From Zingiber officinale (lineage: Eukaryota; Streptophyta; Magnoliopsida; Zingiberales; Zingiberaceae): a stretch of 64,000 nucleotides of DNA. This document shows positions 23,225 through 33,252 of the stretch, one piece after another (position 1 is the stretch's first letter; each line of letters starts with the position of its first letter). The stretch lies in contig NC_056005.1 of NCBI RefSeq assembly GCF_018446385.1, positions 94,950,984-95,014,983 on the forward strand, written 5' to 3'. The notes below the pieces were generated by a model. The model was not told the DNA's origin. It was given only the letters and a program-made list of their open reading frames with translations, and did not search any database. The translations under genes were made by a program, and so were the position numbers.

Positions 23225-24205
23225 CCTGTTAGCCATTTTGATGAGTTGCCAGAAGATTTTGATCCTAGCGGCAAGTTTCCAGGTTCATTTGATGATGGAG
23301 ATCCACAAACAACAAATTTATATGTTGGGAATCTCTCTCCCAAGGTTGGTATCCTTTTTCTGTCTTCAAATAGTAATATTACATATATTTTCATGTTGTC
23401 ACTCTGCTTATGTTGTTAGGTGGACGAGAACTTTCTTTTGACAACATTTGGGAGGTTTGGACACATTGCCAGTGTGAAAATAATGAGGCCACGAACAGAA
23501 GAACGGAGACGGAAGAGAAATTGTGGCTTTGTTGCTTTCATGAATAGAGCTGATGGACAAGCTGCCAAAGATGAAATGCAAGGTTTTACGATCTTTAATC
23601 ATCAACAATAAAATTTCGTTCCTAGTTGTTTCCATGTTTATCTGCCGCATGTTTTGACACTCAACTTTTTTGCAAACTTAATGTATTGTAAAATTCTTTT
23701 GCACTTATTTAAAAAATATGATATCAAATAGTCTAAATTAGAAAATGCAGTTTTGTAATGGTCTTTTTTGTATTGTATTTTATACAACTGAGACATTTTG
23801 CATCATGATTTTTTTAAAAAAAAATCAGAACTCATTTATGCTCTATTCTCATCATAACAAAACTGAAATTTAATTAGTAGAAGACATTTTTTCTTGTTCT
23901 CCTTCACATTTCTATTAATTATGTGATTCAGGAGTGGTGGTTTATGAATATGAATTGAAGATTGGCTGGGGTAAATCAGTAGCTCTTCCAGCGCAGGCAC
24001 TGCCTGCTCCTCCACCTGGTTACATGGCTATCAGAAATAAGGAGGTTGTTTTACTTAAAGGTTTATATGTAATGCTTCCAGTTAGGAAGCTGCATCTTGT
24101 GCTGGAATCAGCTTTCTTGATCACTAACTATGTCATTGTCAGGGCAACACTGTTATAATATCTGGACCTGATGGTGCACCAGTTACTAGTCAAAGCTCTG
24201 AGTTG

Positions 24206-25464
24206 GTAGGTAACCTACCCTATTACTTTAAACTAACAATTTCACTTTTTTTAGGAACTTAGTATCAGATCCTGCTTTCATTGTCATTTAAGTGCTTTAT
24301 GAACACTATGGTTGCAGTTAATGCAGAAGTTAACTGAATTTTGATTTCTGGAGTAATCTATATTTGGATCTTCATTTCCTACTTGAGCTGAACTCTTTTA
24401 ACCTGCTCGTAAAAGTTCCTTACTGATCAACCAAGCCATAAATTTTCCATTTAAAAAACAATCCCTTATTCTGTTTATAAAAATTACAACTAAATTGTGA
24501 AAGTCTTCAAAATCTTCAGTAATGTGAATTAAGGAATTTATTGTATTTATTAAGTTTTAGATGTGTAATGGTTTGGTACTTTCTCTTGTTTAGGATGTTA
24601 TGTTATTTGAGGTAATTCTTAAATTGGTAATTGGTTTGTTTAGATGTGTAGGGTAATTTTGGTAGAAGATTAATCTGGTTGGGTTTCTTTTCTTATGTAA
24701 TTTGATCTATTTCATGGTTTTTTGGGGTTCGTTTTTTAAAAAGATTCAATTTCATCATTTTATCTCATCTCCGCTTAATAAATTTCCTCTTTGTGAGGTT
24801 TGCTCTCTGTGCAAGACTGATCTCTGTGAGATTATTTATTCTTGTAGGACACACCAGATATTCTTTTCCTATGCAATCCATTCTAATTGCATCTAGACGC
24901 AAAGACTAACTGACAAAACTTCTAACGCTTCTTCTTTGTCATTTTCATGCAACAAGGCTTCTTACTGTTACAATCACAATATCTAGAAAAATTTCACTTT
25001 TACATTGTGGAGATTTTTTTTCTTTGATATTTTCATATTACTTCTGATCATCTTCTGTCATTTTCATCCAATAAAAGTCAACCTGCAGATACAACCACGA
25101 TCTCTAGAAGTTAAATTTCACCAATATATCCTTGAGAAGTTTTTAAGTACTTTGATCCTTTTACAGCACTAGCAGTTAATTTCAACACTATTTCTGGCTA
25201 TTTTCTGATCCTGATGGGTGTGAAAATTCGACTTATTGGCCTCATCTAACTCAATGCTAATAGATGTATTTGAGTTGAAGGTTCTATATGATCTTCTTGT
25301 CATAAAAAAAAAACACTTAAGTACTCAGGACTGTTGTTTTCAAGTATTCTGATTGTTCCAAGATCACTATGATAGAAGAAGGTAAGCACTGATCAGTGTT
25401 GGTGGGACATATATCTGCCTTGAAATTACTTAAAAAATAAAATTTTGTAAAACAAAATATCCGT
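24206..25464. other. RRC1 intron left of the pararetrovirus
   Basis: A/T-rich intron sequence without a recognisable gene or repeat end. Confidence 0.6.
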
Positions 25465-25585
25465 AAAAATTGTCGTAGCGGAAGGAAAAGATGGATTGAA
25501 GTAAAAGGATAAGAACTTAGATAAGAACTTTAAAGCACTTACTAAATTACAGACGCTTCTTACTTCAAATAGCTTTGCCTGAGTA
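25465..25585 (-). repeat. Terminal direct repeat of the pararetrovirus (left, 3' in sense)
   Basis: 121 bp, about 97% identical to 32627-32747. It begins about 50 bases downstream of the viral TATA box and stops exactly where the primer binding site begins in the other copy. Confidence 0.9.
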
Positions 25586-25915
25586 AAGCTCAAGTTAGGC
25601 TTGAATGCTTTGCAAAGGCTCCTCTCTTCGTCTTATATAGACAGGGAAGAAAGCCTCGGGTGCTCAGTGGGGGCCCTATCGACAGGCTATCATCCTTATC
25701 TGATAAGAACGAATAACATGAGGTGTCATGACCTGACTGACCTGACTAAAGAAGGAATATATTCCTTCATACTATACGGCACACTTTATAAACATGACAC
25801 GACATAAAGAGGGAATATATTCCCTCTTTTACAGCACATAAAGTTGACAGGACTTAAAGAAGGAATATATTCCCTCTTTTACAGCACATAAAGTTGACAC
25901 GACTTAAAGTCATTC
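25586..25915 (-). promoter_or_regulatory. Pararetroviral promoter region with repeated palindromes
   Basis: On the minus strand a TATA box (CTATATAAGA, 25631-25640) precedes the terminal repeat by about 50 bases, the position of the genome-length transcript promoter in badnaviruses. Upstream, the palindrome GGAATATATTCC occurs three times (25753-25764, 25812-25823, 25862-25873) within imperfect tandem repeats of about 50-60 bp. A regulatory role is inferred. Confidence 0.65.
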
Positions 25916-26072
25916 TAAACTTTGAAGTTGGACATGCGTCGTGTTGCATCACTAAGCAAATACGCCGTTTGCTCCAGTTGTTTATCAATTTGTTTTGTAA
26001 CAGGTAACCAATCATGCCACCAATTGTCTTTTGTATTGAGAGACTGACATTCACGTACTTTGAGCATATGTA

Positions 26073-26790
26073 TTATACGTAATTGTTGCAGTGCATGTTG
26101 TGCTTGTACCGCGATTTGTTGCTGTATTTGATGTAATTCTTCTCGTCTTCTGTTATCTTCCTCAAGACTGATAGGGTATGTTTTTGTCTTGAGTTTTTGC
26201 TGGTATTGTTCAACCAGTGAGTGTGGTTGTTGATTGCCTCCAAAAGACTCATTTCTGCTTTCGGTGTTGGTGCTTGTTGGACTTCCTGGATAGCCTGGGG
26301 GATTAATTCCAGACCATTGAGAATTGCTTCCGGCCATTCTGAAATAGTAAGGCAAGTAATTAGTCTAGATAAAGAATCCGCGAGTAAATTATCCTTGCCT
26401 TCAATGTGTTCAAATTTAATGGGAATGCCGGTGCCCGTTATATAATCCGTAAATGCAAGCCATCGGATCCTTGAAGGTTTATTTGTTGTTGTTTTTCCGA
26501 AGAAGCTAATTGATTGCATGACAATCTGTTCGGATTACTAGCTCTTTTTTATCAAGATAATAAATCTTTAATGCCTCAAGGGAGTTCATAACAGCATAGA
26601 TTTCTGCGTCTATGGCTAATTTTGGGGGTGAAAATTTGCCACTTGCATAAGCACATATCTTTTCAGAGGATTGAGGATCATACTTACAGTGTTTCCATTT
26701 ACAAACCCCTCCCCAACCATCAGAGTAGCCATCAGTTTCAAGAATAATAAAGCTTTCTTCTGGGGGAATTTCCAGATTAGGAAGATTTCT
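26073..26790 (-). pseudogene. RNase H domain and C-terminal tail of the pararetroviral polyprotein
   Basis: Motifs ETDGYSDGWGGV, IDAEIYAVMNSLEAL, IRTDCHAI and HIEGKDNLLADSLSR give the RNase H catalytic pattern (D, E, D and a downstream D). RNase H removes genomic RNA during reverse transcription. A downstream tail with conserved-looking DNRRREELHQIQQQI follows. It is part of the fossil polyprotein. Confidence 0.85.
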
Positions 26791-27708
26791 GACTATATTT
26801 TTGATCTGCTGTACTAATAACCAATCATGGGAATTCATGCGTTTATCCCCAGTGGGACTTATTTTAGCATAAAGGGGGCTTAGTAACTTGCCCAGATTGG
26901 GAATATAATTTCTTGCGTAATTAAGAATCCCCAGCCATGATCGCATCCCCTTCTTGTTCATCAAGTCCTCTTCTTGGAATTCCGTGATTTTTGTAAGAAT
27001 ATGAGGCTGAAGTTTTATACGTTGATTTCCTAGTATGGCACCTAGGAATTCAATCTCAGGAAGTGCTATTTTTAATTTGGTAGGGCTAAGAATTAGCCCG
27101 TTATCTTGGCATATAGAGAGCATAATCTTCAGGTGTTTTGCATGATCTTGTTCTGATTTTGAGAAAATCAATATGTCATCAATATAAACCGCAATAAAAT
27201 CTTCAGTACCTTTAAAACACTCGTCCATTTTTCTTTGAAAAACTGCAGGAGCATTTTTCAGGCCAAAAGGCATTACGAGCCATTCAAAAAGCCCATTTGG
27301 TATCCAAAAGGTCGTCGATTCTATAGAGTCTGGGTGCATTGCAACCTGATGAAAATCACTTTTCAAATCAAATTTTGAATAAATTGAACTTGTACCAACC
27401 TTTTGGAGAATCATGTTAATTCCTGGCAAACTATATTGGTCTTTGTTAGTTAAATCATTAAGACGCTTATAGTTAAAGACCAGTCGTTCCTTGCCTTTCT
27501 TTTCCTTTCTAGTAACTGGGTCAATGGTTGTGCCAGAGTTGACAATAATTGCTATGGTTCGATGCCGACTTTTGCTTGGTCGTATAACTCCAAGTTTTAA
27601 TAATGCATCTACATGCTTGGTGAAAGCAGATTTCTGTGTCGGCGTTAGATGCTTAATAGGTTGGTCTTCAATAATGAAATCTGGGTTTTTGATGTCTAAT
27701 CTGCACAA
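26790..27708 (-). pseudogene. Reverse transcriptase domain of the pararetrovirus
   Basis: Recognisable RT blocks are VFNYKRLNDLTNKDQYSLPG, FDLKSDFHQVAM, WLVMPFGLKNAPAVFQRKMD, YIDDILIFS and FLGAILGNQRI. The YIDD core and the PFGLKNAP block match badnavirus and caulimovirus polymerases. In life it copied the terminally redundant RNA into DNA in the cytoplasmic capsid. Confidence 0.92.
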
Positions 27709-28062
27709 AATCTAATTTTTGGCCCAGTGCTGTAATGGATTTTCTCCAATATAGCCCTGTTGTTTTAACTCCTGTAATAGAGGTCTGAACTGTTCTGAAA
27801 AGGCTTGTGACGATTGACCAAGAGAATAGAAAACCACTTCCTTTATTTGTAAATATTCTTCTTCATCAAGATTTAGTTCCTGAATAGCTGCTGCTTGCGT
27901 ATCTACTTCTGGAAGAGTATTGACAATAGTGAGATTTTTATAAAAAGTAACAATGTTACCTTCTATTCTAACTCCCCCATTCATTGCTCGAATAAAGTTG
28001 CAGCCAATAATCATTTGGATTTTGTCTCCAAATACCATAGGAAAACTGTATGTGTATGGTAT

Positions 28063-28329
28063 TCAGAAATTGTTATCACCGATCATCATCCTCCCTTGCT
28101 TTAGCTTCAATCTTGCTATTTGTTGAGAATTAATTCCAGAAAAATGTACCAAAAAGGAATTTTCTTCAAGAGCATTTCTTGGTACTGAATGCTGATCAAC
28201 ACAGCAAGTTGTAGCACCAGTGTCTAGGATTGCTTTTAGGGTGAACTTAGGAATTCCTGGAATATCAATTTCCACTTGCAGATTATACAATAGATTTTTA
28301 ACTAATCGAGGATTTTTACCTCCTTGCAC
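28063..28329 (-). pseudogene. Aspartic protease domain of the pararetrovirus
   Basis: The stretch FTLKAILDTGATTCCVD carries the DTGA active-site motif of retropepsin-like proteases, in the expected place between the coat protein and the polymerase. A downstream piece (27712-28038) with MIIGCNFIRAMNGGVRI is the C-terminal part of the same domain. Confidence 0.85.
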
Positions 28330-28599
28330 TGTCGAGATCTTTTCCGTTGCTTCAGTAAAGAGAACATGTGCAAGCTGTATATTATCTTCATCATCTTCCT
28401 CAATATGAGTGCTTGCAAGATTATACAGTCTTGCTGCAGATCATGTTCCAGAACCAGCTCCTCAAAGCTTTTTATAGTAGATTACCTCTTGTTGTAGCCT
28501 TTCCATCTCAATTTCACACCATAAAATGTATTTTTGTTGTTCCTGTAACAATTTGTTAGGGAAGAAAGGCGTAGAGGAGGGAGGTAATATAGGTACCTT

Positions 28600-30095
28600 T
28601 TGTCCAAAATAATATAGACCGCATAGATTGCATGAGGTAATCAAACAATTTGGGCAATGAATTCGTGCCCTCTTTTGTGTTTCCGGTTGGCATCCCGTGC
28701 TTTTTGCTGTTTGTGGGGGATAAGTGTCCCCGTTGGCTATCCATTGATCAACACATTCATACTGCTGATCTGTTACTTTGATTGTGGCCTGTAACCTCCA
28801 TCTATTTGCCCTAGCATAAAAATATTTTCAGAGAGTACTACGTCGTTTGTATTGATTTTTGTAGATCATTTGTTTCTTCCCCTTTTGAAATACTATAAAT
28901 GGCATCACTTAAGTTTTCACCTTCTTGTACTGACAGTATTTCACAATCATCCGGGATATCAAGTTGCTCAAACATGGCAACTCTTTTACTGCTTTTATCA
29001 TTTGGGCAATCCCTTGCAAAATGACCTTCCTGTCCACAAAGATAACATTTGCATTTCTTATTTTTTTAATAAATGCTTACGTTTTTCTACCTGCGCATGG
29101 GTATCGTGTGGTTTTCCTTTATAAGTCCTGCTCATTCGGAGGCCATACTTCTTCAATCCTGATCCTCCTGATCCCTTATAATACCCTAGGATGGGTATTT
29201 GACTGCAGAAGGAAAGATCTTTTAATGATCTTTTGAAAGCAGCATCTTTGCATTCCTATTACAAAAATTTATATGCAAATAATACCCTAAGAATAACACC
29301 AACTATTAGTCCCTTATATTTTTCGTCAAAGGCTTCCTTAATTCGCTTACCAAGATCTCCGGGCATTTTGAACCATAATTTTTCTGATAATTCCGGCCCT
29401 GTATATAAGCGACCATTCTTTGATGCAAGACGCATATAGTCGTTCATGTATTGGAGAATATTCTTCATATTGTCGCATGAGAGTTTTTCTAAATCTCGGT
29501 AGGCTTCATCCTGAATCACAGTTGACCCTTGTGTAAGGTCTTCTGATGAAAAAACCCTTCTCATTTGGGATAGTATATTTTGAGTTCCTCGCCTTCCGTC
29601 TGCTGCTTGAATAAGGGCATCATATTCATTAGGGTATGTCATTCGCCATTGTACCCAGACTAATTTTTCCATTTCTCCTAGCAGGCTCTCCATATATTCA
29701 ATCTTTTCTGCTGGATCAGTAAAGCCTTGAGCAACAACATGATTTAAAGTTATTGATTCCCATCTTGAGAAAACATCTTGAAATAAGCCCAGCTGCTCTG
29801 GTATAACAAATATTGCCCCTCCTTGTTGTGCGGAAGGAAGAGTCCACATCTCAGTATTTTGATTTCTCTGGAATTTTGGGTTTCGAAATATGGGCTGTGT
29901 GGCTGGCTGCTGTGTGGCTGCCTGCTGTGTAGCTGGGCCTGCATCTTGTACTATTGGAGGATATCCAGGTAACCCCATAGCTGTATCAGCAGGTGGTTGA
30001 TAGGGTGAAACTACTGTACTTGTTGAGTATATTTGTTGGTTTGCTTCTTCCCTTGGTATGGAATTTATTAAGTCCCGTAATATCGGATATTCCAT
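28600..30095 (-). pseudogene. Coat protein region with CCHC knuckle and second Cys-rich motif
   Basis: The coat protein core lies at about 29300-30095 with motifs such as WRMTYPNEYDAL and LSEKLWFKMPGDLG. It is followed by a CCHC zinc knuckle CYLCGQEGHFARDC at 29009-29060, then a second cysteine-rich stretch with HCPNCLITSCNLCGLYYFG at 28604-28665. The pairing of these two cysteine motifs is a badnavirus hallmark. Confidence 0.85.
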
Positions 30096-30579
30096 TTCAT
30101 AGCCTGCTGCTAGAAGTTGAGAAGATTCAGAGGCAAAAGGATTACTAAATTCTCCAATGTCTTCATAAGAATCTCATATTACGTCCTTTGGTTGAGATAA
30201 TTGTGCCAAATATTGGATATATGAAAAATCACTATCTTCCTCTGGAAAATCATCAAAAGGGTCCTTGGCGCGGGGTATAGAGGCCCATAGGCTTGTAGTC
30301 CCTGCAAGATCTTTAGATGCTTCCTTTGGTGATAGAGCTTCTTCTTCCAAGAATGTAGATAACGCATGTCTCTCTTTTGGTAGTAGCACATTCCAATCTG
30401 GTTTAGATTCCTCAACCACTTCGTCATCCCATGAAGGTGGGGGTAGTTCCAAATCTGGAAAAGCTTTGGGAATATCATAATTAACATAATAGTCAAATTT
30501 CCCACTTGGTTGACCCAAGGTATCCCATCGTCTTGTAGCATATTTAGACTTTGATTTTGATTTTTTAGAATTCCTTCCT

Positions 30580-31005
30580 GCAGATGATTGAGCATCTGTA
30601 GATCCGAACCCACCAGTTCCTCTATTAGTGGTTGACAGCTGAGTAACTTCATAGATATTCGGGTGAATGATTTGTTCAAAGATTATTTGTGCTATTGCCA
30701 TACCCTGTGGGATAAAAACCCTTTCATCAGAATGATTAAAAAGTAAAACAAATATTTCACCTCGGTAATCAGAGTCTATTACTCCAGCTCCAATGTCGAT
30801 CCCGAGTTTCCAAGCTATGCTGGATCGAGCTACAATTCTTCCATATGTTCCCCATGGAATTTCCAAGCTAAGCCCTGTTGGAATTAGGGCTCGTCCTCTG
30901 GGTTCTATAATAATGCTTTGGTCAGCGACAAGGTCAAAACCTGCTGCTCCAGATGTTTTATTTTTCATCATCACTGCTGTACTAGTTAACTTATGAACTA
31001 GTATA
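30580..31005 (-). pseudogene. dUTPase-like domain between movement and coat proteins
   Basis: Trimeric dUTPase motifs appear in order: AAGFDLVAD (motif 1), GRIVARSSIAWK (motif 2), GVIDSDYRGEI (motif 3), RGTGGFGST (motif 5), with IPQGMAIAQIIF as motif 4. dUTPases hydrolyse dUTP and keep uracil out of DNA. As I recall, only some badnaviruses carry one at this place. Confidence 0.88.
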
Positions 31006-31189
31006 TAAGGAAAACTTTCTTGATTTGAAGCTTTAGGATATTGTGTTGGATCATCCTCATAATCAATATTAACTTTGATAGCTTTTTCTTTCAGTACTGC
31101 CAGAAGTTCGTGCTCAATTTCATCATTTTGTTCTAGAGCTGTAGCATAGTTAGAAAAACTAACAGATATTCTGCCATCCACTAAATTTC

Positions 31190-31960
31190 GACTGTTTACC
31201 TCCATTGGTTGCATGGGAATACATATTTGCATTGGTCGTATTAACCAGTCCAGCCCCAGTAATGGGGTAGTAGAATAGCGCCTTCCAGGTAATGCCCTGA
31301 CACCATGGCTAGTGAGATAATCAACTACCCCTTGGATTTCATAAGCGAAACCTGTATTTGGGGTATTAGAGAGGCGACCCACCATTCTTCTTGTGATAAA
31401 AAGATTTTCCTCTCCTCCTTGCCTTTATCATAACCTCTTGTAAGGATGGATAGCTGTATATTCCTGTAGAAATCATTAATTGTCATCATAATGTCAGGAA
31501 TAATAGATACCATTTGGCTTCCTCTGGTTAAGTCCACCTCCATAGTAGCCAGTATGGATTGGTCTCCCATCCATCGGTTGTCTCGAAAAATAATTAGTGC
31601 CAGTACTCCTTCCTGTCGATGGAGTGTTTGAATACGTACTTGAAGGATTCCTAAGTGTATGTACTGCGTATGACTTCTTTGAAGTTGTCGGAAACTGTCT
31701 TCCTGTATAAAATTCTGGTCAACTTGATTATTGTTGATTACTAAAAGGGGTTCTTCAGATCTGTGCATATACACACGATGATGCTCATCGTCCCTTCTTG
31801 AATGATATAATACTTTTGCTGGAACTATGGAAGTCCGCTCCGTCATTGATGATTGCAATTCTGCTTGTGGATCTAACGGTTGTTCAATTGTATAAACAAG
31901 GGAAGGTCTCCTTGTAATCCTTCGTCCCATGCGTTGTACGGCTCTCTTGGTGTTGTGTAA
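31190..31960 (-). pseudogene. Movement protein domain of the pararetrovirus
   Basis: The sequence with TSIVPAKVLYHSRRDDEHHR, IHLGILQVRIQTLHRQ, FRDNRWMGDQSI and ATMEVDLTRGSQMV is the badnavirus movement protein of the 30K superfamily, at the N-terminal part of the large polyprotein. It lets virus pass through plasmodesmata. Confidence 0.88.
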
Positions 31961-32064
31961 CCTTCGTTGGGTTTGTCTATATTCCCTTATTTGATCTTCA
32001 AATAAAGGCGCTTGTATTATAGAGCCACTCTGAGAAGTACTAACTCCTGTTTGCTATTGAGCCA

Positions 32065-32457
32065 TTATTTCTTTAGTTTAGCCTGTTCCTGCTTTAATAT
32101 AGAATAAGGGTCTTTAAAAACCCTTAGTTTTCCCACCGTTTCTTTTGGCTTACTCGAACTTCCTAAAGAAAGGTTTTGAAGTTTTGTGATAATGTCTTCA
32201 GGTAAAGGTTGTTGAGATTTTTGTTTTGATCGCTCAAGAGTAGAGAGGCTAGTTTGAATTTCTTCTAATTTTTCAGAGATTTGGACTAGCAATTGTATTT
32301 GGGTATTATTTTGCTTGATAATAGTGGCTAACGAGGAATTGGCTCCCTGATAGTCACTCGGTTTTGCAAACCCTACAGCTGGTGATTCTATTGGATCTGT
32401 TGCTTGGAAAGCTTCTCGATAGGGGGTCGTGTTTCTGGTTATAGCAAAATTGTTCAT
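32065..32457 (-). pseudogene. ORF2-like virion-associated protein of the pararetrovirus
   Basis: 130 residues with ESPAVGFAKPSDYQGANSS, IIKQNNTQIQLLVQISEKLE and RVFKDPYSILKQEQAKLKK. Its length, central coiled-coil-like stretch and basic C-terminus match badnavirus ORF2 products. No ORF1-like frame is seen between it and the primer site, only about 158 bases away. Confidence 0.75.
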
Positions 32458-32614
32458 AACAATTATTAAGAAGGGCAGTTCCTTACCATCTTAGTTCACA
32501 TAAGTGTTTGCCTGATTTTCACAAGCCTCTCGCTATGATCTCTCAGGGTAAGACTTATTCTTTTGCTAATTTGGTTTGCGTAATACCAACTTCTTAATAA
32601 AGCCTAAACAACCT

Positions 32615-32626
32615 TGCTCTGATACC
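32615..32626 (-). other. tRNA-Met primer binding site of the pararetrovirus
   Basis: The minus strand reads TGGTATCAGAGC, complementary to the 3' end of initiator tRNA-Met, the minus-strand DNA primer of badnaviruses. It directly adjoins the right terminal repeat. Confidence 0.92.
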
Positions 32627-32747
32627 AAAAATTATCGTAGCGGAAGGAAAAGATGGATTGAAGTAAAAGGATAAGAACTTAGATAAGAACTTTAAAGCAC
32701 TTACTAAATTACCGACGTTTCTTACTTCATATAGCTTTGCCTGAGTA
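32627..32747 (-). repeat. Terminal direct repeat of the pararetrovirus (right, 5' in sense)
   Basis: 121 bp, paired with 25465-25585. It is followed on the outside by TATCC, which also occurs just outside the left end. Confidence 0.9.
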
Positions 32748-33057
32748 TCCATCTATACTCTCTATGTTACCTTTCTGATGAAACATATTAAATTCTTAAA
32801 GGATGTGAAGGTGTACAATTATACTATTGACGATGGAGAATGACCTGTACAATTACACATACTAGTTTGTAGGTTCACAACCTCTAGATACGTTTTTAAT
32901 CATGTTCCAGATTGTTTTATCAGTTCATGTGTAGATAATATTATTTTTCTGGCAATATTTTTTGTTGGATCAAAGTATGCTTGTCTTACTTAAAACTATT
33001 AGCTTTCCCTTCAGAAAGAAACCTTGTAATTATATTTATTTATTTTTTTCATTCTAG
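32748..33057. other. RRC1 intron right of the pararetrovirus
   Basis: Non-coding, ending in the TTCATTCTAG acceptor of the SURP exon. No other feature is seen. Confidence 0.6.
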
Positions 33058-33252
33058 GTTCTTACCCCAAATATTCCAGACATTGTGGTTGTGACTCCTG
33101 ATCGACACAATGGCATTGTATGTTCTTGACGGTGGATGTGCTTTTGAACAAGCTGTAATGGAGCAGGGCCGTGGTAATGCACTTTTTGACTCTTTGATCT
33201 TCGATTAAAGGAACACACATACTATGTCTGGAGACTTTACTCCTTTGCCCAG

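Larger units (their letters stand above)
25465..32747 (-). mobile_element. Badnavirus-like endogenous pararetrovirus (Caulimoviridae), broken
   Basis: Reading on the minus strand from 32747, the order is terminal repeat, tRNA-Met primer site, an ORF2-like protein, movement protein, dUTPase, coat protein with CCHC knuckle and a second Cys-rich region, aspartic protease, reverse transcriptase with RNase H, promoter, then terminal repeat. This order and the RT motif YIDDILIFS are those of badnaviruses, plant dsDNA reverse-transcribing viruses. One genome unit is about 7.16 kb. It lies antisense in an RRC1 intron. It is broken at roughly half a dozen or more places, so I treat it as a fossil. The two 121-bp repeats differ at about 4 positions. 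If they were identical at integration, this suggests about a million years. TATCC occurs just outside both ends and may be a target duplication. Confidence 0.88.
22001..33252 (+). pseudogene. RRC1: RRC1/SR140 U2 snRNP-associated splicing factor, RRM and SURP exons, unit 2
   Basis: Exons with GT/AG borders: 22001-22055 (YVPSFLPPPSHGRELEEK), 23225-23344, 23420-23582, 23932-24044, 24143-24205 and 33058-33252. They give FDELPEDFDPSGKFPGSFDD, an RRM with RNP2 (NLYVGNLSP) and RNP1 (RNCGFVAFMN), then YELKIGWGKS, ALPAPPPGYM, LTPNIPDIVVVTPD and a SURP part (DGGCAFEQAVMEQGRGN, TYYVWRLYSFAQ). This order is that of plant RRC1/SR140, a nuclear splicing factor that in Arabidopsis acts in phytochrome B signalling. 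The exon normally lying between the first two was not found. The exon at 33058 has lost residues after VVVTPD with a frame change, and has a second frame change near 33209. The 24206-33057 intron contains a pararetrovirus. The gene continues only as the last exon at 49737. Confidence 0.88.

Noticed and set aside
32615-32626. tRNA-like sequence TGGTATCAGAGC (also 37138-37149 and 45667-45678)
   Set aside because: These are primer binding sites complementary to tRNA-Met, not tRNA genes. No cloverleaf surrounds them.
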